DNA of 64,000 nt from positions 248,001 through 312,000 of the forward strand of contig CP038122.1 in NCBI GenBank assembly GCA_004519485.1. Direction: 5' to 3'. Positions 43,356 to 54,311 of this stretch are shown piece after piece. The DNA comes from Nannochloropsis oceanica (taxonomy: Eukaryota > Sar > Eustigmatophyceae > Eustigmatales > Monodopsidaceae). The notes below the pieces were generated by a model. It made no database searches. It was not told the DNA's origin and worked only from the letters and a program-made list of their open reading frames with translations. The translations under genes and the position numbers were made by a program. Position 1 is the stretch's first letter, and each line of letters starts with the position of its first letter.

Positions 43356-45308
43356 ATGGCAATGGAGTACTCCGACGAGCAGCAAATGGTACGTGCGCCC
43401 TCTGTCCCTCCCTCACTTCTACCCTCCCTCATTTCTTCCTGACAGTCAACATGCCTGCCGTCTCCACTCATTCATTCAATAGTGATACGGCTCTTATATG
43501 TGTGTGAGTCGGTTGGCGGTGGTAATAGTGCCTGGGGTGTTAAGGCGGATAGAGTTAGCGCCCTAACCCAGCCTTCCTTGTCTCCCTCCGTCCCCTCCTC
43601 AGTCCCTCCCTCTCATGTCCTACCATCTATTGTCTCCATTTTTAACAGTTGACCGATCTTCCAAAACCCCGCATCATCCTCATGGGGCCCCGTCGCAGCG
43701 GTAAGACCAGCATCGAGCGAGTGGTCTTCCAAAAAATGAGCCCTCACGAGACCCTCTTCTTAGAGAGCACCCACAGCCTAGACGTGAAGCTGATAAATAA
43801 TAATCCTTTCGTCCAGTTTCAGATATGGGACTTTCCCGGTGATTTCTCTTTTACATCCGCTTCCTCCTCCTCTTCTAACGAGGAAGGAGAAATGGATGAG
43901 GGAGGGGTGGAAGGAAGGGCGGTCGAGGTGTTTGGGTCGTGTGCTGCGCTTGTCTATGTTTTGGACGCCCAGGACGAGCCGTATCAGGAGGCGCTATCGA
44001 GGCTGGTGGAGGTAGTGATGAGGGCGCACAGTATTAACAGCTCGGTGTGTGTCACGGTGTTTATTCACAAGGTCGACGGGGACTTGTTCCTGTCGGATGA
44101 GCATAAAATCGACTGTCAACGAGACGTTCAGCAGCGGATCGCACACGAGTTGGCCGACGCCGGCTTGGAGCAGATAGAGATGTCCTACTTCTTGACCTCT
44201 ATATACGATCATTCGATCTTCGAAGCCTTCTCGAAGGTCGTCCAACGGTTGACCCCGCAACTGCCGGCGTTAGAGAATCTGTTGAATTATTTGATCAGTG
44301 CATGTAAGATGGAGAAGAGTTTTTTGTTCGACGTCGTGAGCAAGTTGTATGTGGCGACGGATTCGAACCCAGTGGACATGCAGAGCTATGAGCTGTGCGC
44401 GGACATGATCGACGTGGTGTTGGACGTCTCGTGTATTTATGGGTGAGGAGGGAGGAAGGGAGGGAGGGATAGGGGGCCCTGTCGTGGTGCCGTGAAAATT
44501 GTCTCCGCGGGTTATTTTCTCTCTTTTGCTTATCCTCTTTGGTTTACTAGATAGGCATACCTTACAGCCTTTTCGCTTCCGGCTTCCTGTCATATCACTC
44601 AGTAACCTCCCTACCCTCCCTCCTTCTCTCCCTCCCTCCCTTAGGGTAAGCTACGATGCTGAAGGAGGAACAGAGACTTCTCCTTATGACTCTGATTCTT
44701 CCTCCACTATTCATCTAAGCAACGGCATGGTCCTTTATTTGAGGGAGGTGGACGAGTAAGTGGGCAGCGAGGGAGGGAGGGTGGGAGGGAGGAAACTCTT
44801 TCTCGAAGACGGACTGGGGCATGCAGGTCCGTGTTCGCACACGTCTCACCCCACCCCTTGCTTCCACGCAGCAATCTACCTCTTGTCAATTTCTGCGTGA
44901 GAACAAGTTAAAAAAGACAAGAAGGTCTGATCGGTCTAAGCATCAACTGCCTCAAGACCTCGTGCTCATTCCACACCTCACTCTGCTCTCCTCCTCCCCC
45001 TTTCTCCTTTCCCCTTTTGGTGACGAGTGAACAGCTATCTCGCTCTTGTCGGTCTCCTGCGCCAAGAGAACTTCCAGAAAAAGGGTCTTATTGACTTTAA
45101 CATCGATTGTCTTAAAACCTCTCTGCAAAGGCTCGTAGTTGTTGATGATGGGAGTATAGGAGGAGCAGGTGGGGGAGGAGAGGGAGGGAAAGGAGGAAAG
45201 GAGGGGGCGTTGACATGCAACAATTCACCGTTTTCGAATAGTGATGATCGAGGTAAAGGGAGAGGATGGAGCTCTCATGAAGGCGCGTCGGTAGACTCGA
45301 GGAGGTGA
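43356..45308 (+). CDS. RRAGC: RagC/D-type small GTPase (Gtr2 homologue) of the TORC1 nutrient pathway
   Basis: Four exons join in phase: 43356-43388, 43649-44442, 44645-44755 and 45035-45308 (403 residues). The first coding exon is only 33 bases. P-loop GPRRSGKTS (about 24-32) is followed by the RagC/D signature [17 protein letters not shown]. The switch region reads IWDFPGD (about 70-76), where human RagC has WDFPGQ. HKVDGD supplies the base-recognition motif. The C-terminal roadblock half ([20 protein letters not shown]) is nearly identical to animal RagC. RagC pairs with RagA/B on the lysosome or vacuole and reports amino acids to TORC1. The last 70 residues are Gly/Ser-rich. Introns 2 and 3 begin with GGGA tracts and end with CCCT or C/T tracts. 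Confidence 0.95.
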
Positions 45309-45626
45309 AAAAAGGAGGGGAGGTAATTGGCGAGGGAGGGATGGAGAAACGCGGGGAGGGGTGAATGTACAAAGAATTGAAGGATAAAATATAGCAAGAC
45401 GAAGATAATTGAATGGTAAATTCTATCTCCCTTGTCTTTGAAGGTACCCTTGCTTTGTTTCCGTGTGCGCAATAGGTCCGTCACACATCGAACAAGTAGC
45501 TCCTCGCTCCTCCATGCGCCATTGCTCCTGTTCTGTGACCGTGTACGAACGTGCTATGTGCGTAAATGACATGCGTGAATGCGTTAGCGGCTACCACTGT
45601 CTTGGTCGCTGGTATGCTGCTACCAT
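45309..45626. other. Downstream of RagC
   Basis: 318 bases of mixed sequence, likely 3' UTRs. No independent gene called. Confidence 0.4.
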
Positions 45627-46145
45627 TTACGAACACGACGGGTTGCAGACGAATGAAGTCGTCCTCGGCAACCGACCCGGACCCAACGAGACCTCGAGTC
45701 CCGAACTCGCTGCCTGATGAAAGCAGTGTGCAAATCCATTGTGTGTGCAGCCAAAAAATAAAAAGTTGTCTGAAAATAGACACCATAGATGTTTTTCTTT
45801 TTGCATCAAGACTTGTTTGCCATTCTTCCATTCTAACCTTTTCGCTATCCCATGAAACTTCCGTGACTTGCATATCACTACCATCATCAATGATATGCCC
45901 CGAGCCATCCTCAGGGCATATAAGCCTACACTGATGCCCCCGAGATGGATGGGGGGTCTCATGTCTATCCTGTAGGCGACCGTGGAGTTATAGTCGCTGA
46001 TGGTGGAGCTGGCACTGTAGTTGTCATCCTCGAAGTCGTCCGCGTCCTCCTCCTGCTCTTCCCCGTCGTGTTGTTCCACCTGCCATTCACCCACACCACG
46101 AGAAAGAGGAGCAGATAGAAAAGACTCTTCATTGGTCGCTGACAT
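45627..46145 (-). CDS. Hypothetical protein with acidic N-terminal region
   Basis: From the ATG at 46145 the frame runs 172 codons. The first 60 residues are acidic and Ser-rich (EEQEEDADDFEDDNYSASS). The remainder is less protein-like, and an intron may start at about 45888 (ATGATG followed by GTAGTG), with coding continuing in another frame (45481-45873). I recognise no family. It is listed because the start is plausible and it sits head to head with the hydrolase gene at 46603; it could be chance. Confidence 0.3.
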   Translation of the reverse strand: MSATNEESFLSAPLSRGVGEWQVEQHDGEEQEEDADDFEDDNYSASSTISDYNSTVAYRIDMRPPIHLGGISVGLYALRMARGISLMMVVICKSRKFHGIAKRLEWKNGKQVLMQKEKHLWCLFSDNFLFFGCTHNGFAHCFHQAASSGLEVSLGPGRLPRTTSFVCNPSCS

Positions 46146-46602
46146 TTCTACGCGCGATGTAGTTGTGTGGTCGTGTAGTTGTTGTCGTGGGTGTGGGTGT
46201 GGGCGGGTGCACGAAAGGGGTGGGGGGTTAAAAAAAAGTTTCGGCGAGAAGCGATAATAGCTGTTAGAATGCCAGGCAACATTTCTACGTCTGGCACCCT
46301 TGACAAACACTGTAGACTTCCTTTGTCTGCACCAAATCATGCTCCACGTCGCAGCACAGGCGCGACGACTGCTGCGACGTATAAGTACACTTTATTCACA
46401 AGACCGAAAAGACCTCCTCCCTCATCGCCCACGCATAACGCACACGCAAGCAGTGAACAAGTCAGCCACTTTGCCCTGTAGCATCACGTCGAAGCCAAAG
46501 CCACGCATATCTTTCCCGATCTGACTCAAGAACAGACACGCACCAGCGGCCTCGCATTCCTCCATCTCTGCTGCACGCCCAAGCCTCTATTTTTCTAACA
46601 CC
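46146..46602. other. Upstream region of the monoglyceride-lipase-like gene
   Basis: 457 bases, promoter and 5' leader of the plus-strand gene. No clear motif beyond a TATAAGTA-like site near 46380. Confidence 0.4.
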
Positions 46603-48176
46603 ATGGTTCTCAATACCCCGGCCGGGCTGTTGCTTGCTGCTTACGCCCTGGTGATCACATGGGTCGCGTGGTACTTCTTCCGCATGCTATGGGGTCATCA
46701 TTCGCAGGAGGAAAGTATGGTGAAGCACTACGGAGAAGACCGTCGTCGAGTGCCTTATGCTGCCCCTTGTCCCATCCCCTCGCATATCTCTCTTACTGAG
46801 AAATTCGTTATGAACGCGCGTGGGATGTTGCTTTATACCTGTGCATGGCATCCCTCTCACATAGAGAGACCCAAGGCCTTGATTTTCCAGTGTTGTGGTT
46901 TTGCCGATACTAACACCTTCCTGCCCATGATGCGATCCATCCGGCTGGCCGAGCGCGGCTTTGTGGTGGTAGGAATGGATCCGGAGGGCCACGGACGAAG
47001 CGATGGATTGCATGCCTACGTCCCTTCGTTCCCTACCTTGGTGGAAGATTACTGGCAATTTTTCATTAAGGAGATTATGACGAATCCCGCCTATGCTGGT
47101 CTACCCGTTTTCCTTCTAGGGGAAAGCATGGGGGGAAATGTCGCTATCCAACTCTTGCTCCGCGATCGGACAGAGAAGAAAAAGAACCCCAAAAAACACA
47201 AGTCTTTCTTTGCTGGGGCTGTCTTCCTCGCCCCGATGGTAAAAATCTCTCCTGCGTTAAAGCCCCCTGAATGCCTCGTCAATCTGCTTCGGCAAGTGGC
47301 ACCTTTCATCCCCACCTTGCCGGTGGCGCCGACGAAGGACGTCTTGGCCCAGGCGTTTCGACGACCGGATATACTGGAAATGGCGCGAAATTCCCCGTAT
47401 GGATACAGAATGAAGCCGCGGCTAGGGACGGCATTGCAGGTACGGCCAAGAAAGGAAGAAGAAAAAGAGGGAGGGAGGGAGGGAGTGAGGGAGGGGAGAT
47501 GCGGGTATCACGATTCGGTATGCCAGCGCTTTGCTTTTATCGATTCGGCTCCACCCATGTAATCGCTTGCCCCCCTTCCCTCCCTCCTTCCCATCCTCCC
47601 TGACTCAGCTCCTGGAGGCCACGGAGGAAGTGGCTGGGCGCATGGAGGAGGTGGAGCATCCTTTCCTCCTCTTACAAGGTGACGCCGACGTTGTCACATG
47701 CCCGGAAGTGATCAAGGTAATGAATACTTAGGACTTAACATAGTGAAGCGTTTATAAGCGTAGGGAGGGTAGGAGGGGATGAGAGGGAGAGGAAGCTGGG
47801 AACGGACGTCCCGTCCCTTGGGAGCATGGGAATTTCGTAGGCTGTGTCTGAATTCCATCCCTCCCTCCCTCCCTCACTCACTCACTCACTCCTTCACTCT
47901 CCTCACTGTCAACAGGAATTTCATGCCAAAGCCGGCAGCAAGGACAAGGAACTTAAGCTGTACGAAGGAATGTGGCACTCCCTCGTGGGAGGGGAGCTAG
48001 AGCCGCACATAGAGAGGGTGTACGGTGATATGTTCGCTTGGTTGGAGAGGCAATTATTGAAGCAGGGGAAGGAAGAAGAGGAGGACAAAGAGGAGGAAGA
48101 GAAAGCGGAAGTGCGGGAAGTGGAGGGAATGGCGCGTCGGCGGAGCACGCGACGGTCGGTCAAGGTTTCGGGTTAG
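46603..48176 (+). CDS. Monoglyceride-lipase-like (serine aminopeptidase S33) hydrolase, membrane-anchored
   Basis: Three exons join in phase: 46603-47439, 47609-47716 and 47916-48176 (401 residues). An N-terminal membrane helix (about 7-30) anchors the protein. The alpha/beta hydrolase core has MDPEGHGRSDG (about 125-135), the nucleophile elbow GESMGG (Ser about 175), the acid in QGDADVVT (Asp about 306) and the His in EGMWHSL (about 336). GHGRSDG with GESMGG is the signature of the monoacylglycerol lipase/lysophospholipase/caffeoylshikimate esterase group. The usual HGxG oxyanion motif reads CCGFAD. The most likely reaction is release of a fatty acid from monoacylglycerol or lysolipid at a membrane. 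The C-terminus is a Lys/Glu-rich tail ending RRRSTRRSVKVSG. Both introns carry GGGA near the donor and CCCT near the acceptor. Confidence 0.92.
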
Positions 48177-48632
48177 AGGAAAGGGAGGGAGGGAGAGAGA
48201 GGGAGGGAGGGAGGGAGAGAGAACGAGGCAGTCGGTCTATAGCCGAGGGAGCAAAATTTAAAAAACAAAGGACGTGTACAAAACCTGACACAGGTAATTA
48301 AAGTCGAAATGCCCTATTATTAATGCCGTCAAATGGATCTGAAGATGCTGCTTCTTTCTTTCATGTATTTAATCTTTGTGCATGCATTTCCACTTCTTTA
48401 TTCGCCCCCCTCCGTCTACTTCCTCCACACAGCGGTAATGTGAACACGTGGCTTGCCCGCGTCCTCCATCCCTTTCCCCCTCCCTTTCTCGCTTTCTTCC
48501 TTTGTCGTCTCCCCTCCCTTCCTCTCTACTCTCTTCTTCTCACACCATGAGGCGCATACATTTAATCTATGTCCAGTGTACGCCAGGGGACACCCTCCTC
48601 CCCTCCCTCCCTCCATCCCTCCCTCCCTCCCC
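48177..48632. other. Intergenic between convergent 3' ends
   Basis: 456 bases with a GGGA/GAGA tract just after the hydrolase stop (48182-48226) and a CCCT tract before the next stop (48600-48630). No gene seen. Confidence 0.5.
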
Positions 48633-50378
48633 TCAAGCCTTGAGCACACAGTCTGTGTACACTTTCAGCATTTCATTGATTGGCCCCGCAGGTAATGTGG
48701 CCGCCATCCCATAAATCGCCGAATTCCCCTCCTTTCCTCCCTTCCTCCCTCCCTCCTTGCCTCCCTCCGCCATCACCTCCGCCGCGGACTCCGTCAAGTG
48801 CTTCAGGAATCTTTCCTCCTTCCCGACATGTCGTAAGGTACAGCATAAATGTAGGCCTGCGGGAGCCTGGAGAGCATTGAGGTTCCACCCTCTTTGGGCC
48901 ATGCGGTCGCCCACCTCATAGATGTCCACGCCCTCCCTCCCTCCCACACACACTATCATCGCTTCCCCCGACCCTTGCAATTCAACGCCTGGAATGCCGT
49001 TACGCACGCCCTGGGCGATCCGTCTGGCTGTCAGGAGGACGTCACGTGCGCGCGTCACGTACCCTTCCTCCCCAATCCACATCAAGGCGGCCCAACAGGC
49101 GGCACTAAGCGCTCCCGGACGCGAGCCTGCCAGTGTCGGGGTCACATACAGACCACCCGTCCACGAGGGAAAGCAGAAGTATTGGTGGTGACGGAGGGTT
49201 TGGTTACGGTAACACACTACGGAGGTGCCTTTGGCAGCATAGCCGTATTTGTGCGTATCCACGCTCATGGAAGTGACCCCGGGGAGCGAAAAGTCAAAAG
49301 GAGGAATGTCCATCACCCCTGCTTTGCGGGCAAAGGGAAGCAAGAACCCGCCCAAGCAGCAGTCAACATGCACACCCACCGAGTATTTTAGACCGAGTCG
49401 AGAAACATCACTCACGCCATCAATTACGCCTTGAGCAAACGTGGGCGCGCTGGCGTACAGCAACACCGTGCTCGAGGTGATGGCGGCCTCCATTGCCTTC
49501 ACGTCGACTTTAAACGTGGTCGGGTCCATGGGCACAAGCACCAGTCGCAACCCCATCACATCCGCGGCTTTATGAATGGCTGCATGCGCAGAAACACACG
49601 CGACTATCTCGCCCTCATGCCCTCCTACCCCCTTCTCTGCACGAGCCCAGTCCCTATGCGCCTTAGCCGCAAGCATTATTGATTCGGTTCCTCCCGAGGT
49701 CAAACACCCCACCACGCCCTCATCCCCGCCGTTAACCATCTTGCACACCATTCCACACACCTCACTCTCAAATTTCATCACGCTCGGCCACAGGTCTGGG
49801 TGCAGAGGGTTTGTCAACGCGTACAGGGCGCTCGCCTCCCCCATCAGGGCCACCACTTCTTCCTCCCCTCCATAGACAGCACCCGAAACCCACCCGTCCT
49901 TCCATTTCCCTTCCTCCTTTCCCACAAACGATTTCATCTGCCGGAGAAGCTCCTCGGCTGGTACCCCTTTTGGGGGCAAGGCAGGCTTGGCCACCTCCTT
50001 CCTCCCGCCCTGCTGCCCTGCCTCGCCATTCCATCCCGGGGGCCTCAAGGAGTGTTCCATGGTCGTTTCTAACTTGCGGGTTTCCTCCTCCAGTTTTCTT
50101 CGGACCGGTCCAAAATCTTTGATGAGGTCGAAGAAGCTGTCTCCTACGTTGGCTTTAACGGCAGCCCATTGCAGTCGACGGGCGCCGCGCACGCCGTGGA
50201 TGCCGCCGAGCAGAAGGAAGAGAGCAAGAATGTCTTGCAAGAGGATAAGGAATGGGGCATGGGCTGGCGAGGAAAGGATGTCAGAAATCATGACAAGGAT
50301 GTGAGTGAGAAGGGACGGAGGGAGGGGAGTTGCGCTGGCGTTTGTGGAGGAGGAAGTGGAGAAGAAGAGGGTTTTCAT
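48633..50378 (-). CDS. SPL: Sphingosine-1-phosphate lyase (PLP-dependent)
   Basis: A single exon of 581 residues from the ATG at 50378. An N-terminal hydrophobic segment (about 40-62) is the expected ER membrane anchor. GKWKDGWVSGAVYGGEEEV and LTSGGTESIMLA are the substrate and PLP phosphate-binding motifs. The PLP lysine lies in DTHKYGYAAKG (about 377), with VHVDCCLGGFLLPF upstream for the cofactor ring. The enzyme cleaves sphingoid base 1-phosphates to a long-chain aldehyde and phosphoethanolamine, the exit step of sphingolipid breakdown, at the ER with the active site to the cytosol. Near the C-terminus a GGGA tract reads as EGGKEGGRKGGKEG, an insert not seen in other members I know. Confidence 0.95.
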   Translation of the reverse strand: MKTLFFSTSSSTNASATPLPPSLLTHILVMISDILSSPAHAPFLILLQDILALFLLLGGIHGVRGARRLQWAAVKANVGDSFFDLIKDFGPVRRKLEEETRKLETTMEHSLRPPGWNGEAGQQGGRKEVAKPALPPKGVPAEELLRQMKSFVGKEEGKWKDGWVSGAVYGGEEEVVALMGEASALYALTNPLHPDLWPSVMKFESEVCGMVCKMVNGGDEGVVGCLTSGGTESIMLAAKAHRDWARAEKGVGGHEGEIVACVSAHAAIHKAADVMGLRLVLVPMDPTTFKVDVKAMEAAITSSTVLLYASAPTFAQGVIDGVSDVSRLGLKYSVGVHVDCCLGGFLLPFARKAGVMDIPPFDFSLPGVTSMSVDTHKYGYAAKGTSVVCYRNQTLRHHQYFCFPSWTGGLYVTPTLAGSRPGALSAACWAALMWIGEEGYVTRARDVLLTARRIAQGVRNGIPGVELQGSGEAMIVCVGGREGVDIYEVGDRMAQRGWNLNALQAPAGLHLCCTLRHVGKEERFLKHLTESAAEVMAEGGKEGGRKGGKEGNSAIYGMAATLPAGPINEMLKVYTDCVLKA

Positions 50379-51378
50379 GCGCAAGGCGACGGCAGCAAGG
50401 CCAATGACTGGGAGGAGGGTAGGGCCACGAAGCCAGCGGTAGTAGGCTGAATCTCGCTAAAGCCATGATGGTGAAAGGTTGGGAAGGAAGGTGAAAGACG
50501 TATGAGTTTGAGGGAGAAAATGAGGAGGGATGGTATCGGGGTCAGTCGGGGGAGGCGGAGGGAAGAGACTCATCAGGCAAGGTAGAGAGGTGGACAGAAA
50601 GCGGGCCTTCTGCAGCAAACCGCAGCTTGTCGACTTCTACTCACCCTAGTCCTTGGGATTGGCGAGCGAATGTGTGCTCATGCATACGTGGACGGCCTCG
50701 TCTCGCCTACGTTTTTGTGGTACCGTACCTCCTACGTCCCACCACCGTGATACCTTCATGACGTACCAGAACGGCCAGCCCAAGACACATGAGCACAGTC
50801 GCCGCCACTTTAAGGCCACCATAGAACTGATTATCGAGGTAGTGCATGCCCTGTCGGAGCTGCTTACTTGTGTTCTGTGCGTGGTGAGCAGGAGAAGTTC
50901 GATATGAGGATGAGTTGAAGACGCCATGTCCTGGAGTCGAAACATATGTGCCCACTCCGTCAGACTCACCCTCTTGGTCAATATGCCCAATAGGAGGGCT
51001 GCGTAGATATCAAATTCTTAAAAATAGAATCCTTATAGCTACCTGATTTTGCGTCATATGACATACGCTTGCTTCGTCGCGACTTGATCAGGTGCTCTTA
51101 TTTCTTTTGATTCTTTTTCTTGTCGGTAGACAACAACGACGACAGCAACAGCATTAGCCTGTATGCTTGATATGTATAAAGAGGCGGTCCCCTCAATCTC
51201 AATTAAAACCCATCATTCCTCATAATCGTCCTTCCTCTCCTCTCCCTCGGCACTCCTCCTCATTCCACCCTTCCGTCTTGTCCCTCCATCAAATTAAAGC
51301 CAACGTCAGCCTCCTTCTACCCTTTCCTCTCATCAAGACAAGCCATCTTTTCTCTCCTCCCCTCCCTACCTCCCTCCC
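50379..51378. other. Intergenic between tandem minus-strand genes
   Basis: 1 kb between NTRC's stop and the start of the S1P lyase gene. A minus-strand open stretch (50707-50955) with a possible membrane helix has no ATG at its head; no gene called. The rest is AT-richer (51000-51130). Confidence 0.45.
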
Positions 51379-53862
51379 TCACATATCCAAGGCTTCTATA
51401 ATTTGCGATTTGTACTCACTCCCCTTCTTCACCCCCCGCAAGGTTATCACCTCCTCGCCCTCCGCCCTGTTCTTCAAATTCATGACCTGCACAGTGGGAG
51501 TTCCAGCCACAGACGACTGCATAGTCAGGTCAGGGTACTCCTCAATGTCAATCTCGACGAAGTGCACTTGCCCTTCAAATTCCTGGGAAGAGGCAGAGGG
51601 AGGAAGGAGCGAGGAAGGTAGGGAGGGAGGGACAGAAGAAAGATTGCTAAGGAAGGATTAAATGTACATTTCGGCAGTTGGCTTGATACTTCCTGGTACG
51701 GAAAGTACTTAAGGACGAGTAGAAATCAGATGCTACAGGCCCGCAAGTCCTTCCCTAAAATTCCGGACACGTTGAAAGCCATACAGGGAAGAAGAACGGA
51801 AAAAATGAAGAAATAAAAATAATAAAACGCGCAAACATCCAACCTAATCCCCACACGTACCTTCAGAACCCTCCCAAGGATCGGTTTCAAGATCCGGCAG
51901 GGTCCACAGGTCTTACTCATAAACATCACCAAAATGGGCTTGCTGCTCGATGCCAGCAGCTCCGACAGCGCCGCCTCTCCCTTATGGTAGGTATTGCTCT
52001 GGTCGCTCTCAGCCAGCAAGGCCATGCTCTGGACTCCCTCACTATTACCACCGCTGCTAGTGCTACCGCTGCTAGTGCTACTGCTGCTACTGCTACTGCT
52101 ACTGCTACCACTGCTTGATGCCCCATTTCCACCCGCTGCAGAAACAGTCGCAGGCGCCGCCACCACCTTCTCCTCCTCCTCTTTCGGCTGGTGCACTTCA
52201 CGCACTAAGCCTCTCACAGACAAGTACCTCTCTGTGGCCAATGCCGCCATACATCCCGAGCCTGCTGCGGTCACCGCCTGGCGCCAATGCGGGTCCTGGA
52301 CGTCTCCCGCGGCAAACACGCCCTCCAGAGACGTCGACGGTGTGCCAGGCTGCACGGTAACATACCCTTTCTTATCTATGTCCAGGAAGGCTTCGAACAA
52401 GCTCGTGTTGGGATCATGCCCGATTGCGTAAAAAAGGCCTCGAACCGCCAACTCCCTGGCCCCCTTGGCCCCCTCGGAAACCGGCGCGATCTTCACGCCC
52501 GTGACGGGACTCTTCGTAAATGGAAGGTCTGGATCATCGCCCATAACGTCGAGTACCTGCGTGTTGTAATGGACAGTAATCTTCTTGTTCCCCAATACCC
52601 GGTCCTGGAGCGCTTTGGACGCGCGCATACTTGACCCTCGGACCAACAAATGAATCTGCGGCGAGTATTTAGTCAAATACACAGCCTCTTCCGCAGCACT
52701 ATCCCCCCCCCCAACAACTGCGAGCGGTTCTCCACTGAACATGGGCGCGGCGCCATCACAGATGGCGCAGGCCGTTACACCTTTCGACCAATACTTAACC
52801 TCGTTGGGGAGGTTCAACCGTTTCGCCACGGCCCCCGTTGCAATGATGATGGAATGCGTTTTCAGATTTCGACCCCCGGCACTCTTGACATGAAAAGGAC
52901 GGGACTGTAGATCCACAGCGATGACGTCGTCGCTCTCGAGCTCGGCCCCCCACCGGGCAGCTTGTTTCCTGCAGGACGGAAGGAGAGGGAGGGGAGGAGG
53001 GTGGGAGGAAGAAAGAGAGAAGAAGAGGAGGGATTGAGCGGAGGGTCCGGCGAGGTACCAGACACGACATATAATAGAAAGAAGAGTGGCACAGCGAGCG
53101 AGAACATGCCAATACCACTCGACAAATACGTCCCGTATGTCCCTCGATTCTTCCTCCTTCCCTCCCTCTTTACCTCATGTTCATCATCAAATCTGGTCCC
53201 AAGATCCCCTCAGGAAAGCCAGGGAAATTCTCGACGTCCGTCGTCGCCATAAGCTGCCCTCCTGTCGAAGATGCGCCTTCAAAAATAACAGGCTTGAGGT
53301 TAGCACGCGCAGAGTAGATGGCAGCGGTGTACCCGGCCGGACCTGAACCGATAATTATAACGTTCTCCACTTCCTCATGTGTGGTCGTTGGTGCATCGCT
53401 GCCGCTGGCCCGAAGTGATGGTAAGAAGAAACGCCTTGTTGCCTGCTGTTGCTCCTGCTGTCCTCGCTGGAAAGAGAAGGAGGAGAAGGGGGAGGAGGAG
53501 AAGGAAAAGGGGGAGGAGGAGGAGGAGGAGGAGGAAGCGGCTGCGGGTGATGATGAGGAGTGGTGGGTACTGCGGGAGGATTGCAAGTACGGGACAAGGA
53601 AACCTACGGAGGAATATTCCCTTGTTTGCTGTCGGAATGACCGAGAACTGACACGGGCGCTAGCTGCAGCGGAAAGGAGGAGGGGCAGGATGGCGAGAAG
53701 AGTAAAGTGGACTATATGGAGATGGAGCTTGCTGCATCTTATAGTAGTAGGAGTAAGGAAATGAAGCGGAAAATGCCATGTCAGTATTTTGATAACACAC
53801 AATCACGCTCTTGAGCGTATGTTAACGTACCTGCTGCTGTTGGTGTGGCGGGTATTAGCCAT
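51379..53862 (-). CDS. NTRC: NTRC: NADPH-thioredoxin reductase fused to thioredoxin, plastid-type
   Basis: Four exons join in phase: 53862-53831 (32 bases), 53737-53174, 52968-51861 and 51582-51379 (635 residues). The small first exon supplies the only usable [14 protein letters not shown] joins to [11 protein letters not shown], making a signal peptide that ends SAAASARV, as expected for import through the ER-derived plastid envelope. The reductase part has [12 protein letters not shown] (FAD), CAIC (Cys about 266/269) and [10 protein letters not shown] (NADPH). A Ser/Gly-rich linker follows, then the thioredoxin domain with CGPC (about 553/556) and [13 protein letters not shown] passes electrons from NADPH to 2-Cys peroxiredoxins and plastid enzymes. 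It matters in darkness, when ferredoxin-dependent reduction stops. Confidence 0.94.
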
Positions 53863-54311
53863 GTTGCTGCTTCCTGTTGCAGCCACAGACGGAAGCCGAA
53901 CTGGGGAGGCGCGGACGAGCGCACGACGACTGTAGATAGGAAAAAACAACCACTTCCCAATGGACGACTCGCTCCAGTGCCTGTGCTTATCTTCGTGAGT
54001 ATGCATAGTGCTGTGAGGTTGGTATCTGGGGTTGGTACCGCGGAAGCTATCGTGTGGCGGTCGAGCGATGGTGGGTTGAAGCAGCCCCAACGAATTATAA
54101 CGATGATGCGAAGTCCGATAATGGAGTCCCCTGCGGCACGGCACGGCATGAGGAAGTAAAACAAACGAAAAGAAAAGGAAGCGAGACTTCCATCTCAATC
54201 CTGCATTTACCGCTTCTGCTATTATTTCTTTCTTCTCCTTTCCCATTGTTCTCGTAGCCCACCAAAACACAATTTCTTGCCAAAAATCCTCCCTCCCTCC
54301 CTCGGTCCCCC
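53863..54311. other. Intergenic between tandem minus-strand genes
   Basis: 449 bases upstream of NTRC and downstream of the next gene. It holds the NTRC promoter. Open frames here are chance. Confidence 0.5.

Noticed and set aside
50707-50955. 82-codon minus-strand frame with a possible membrane helix
   Set aside because: Begins with GTG, not ATG, and has no supporting splice acceptor; kept only as intergenic note.
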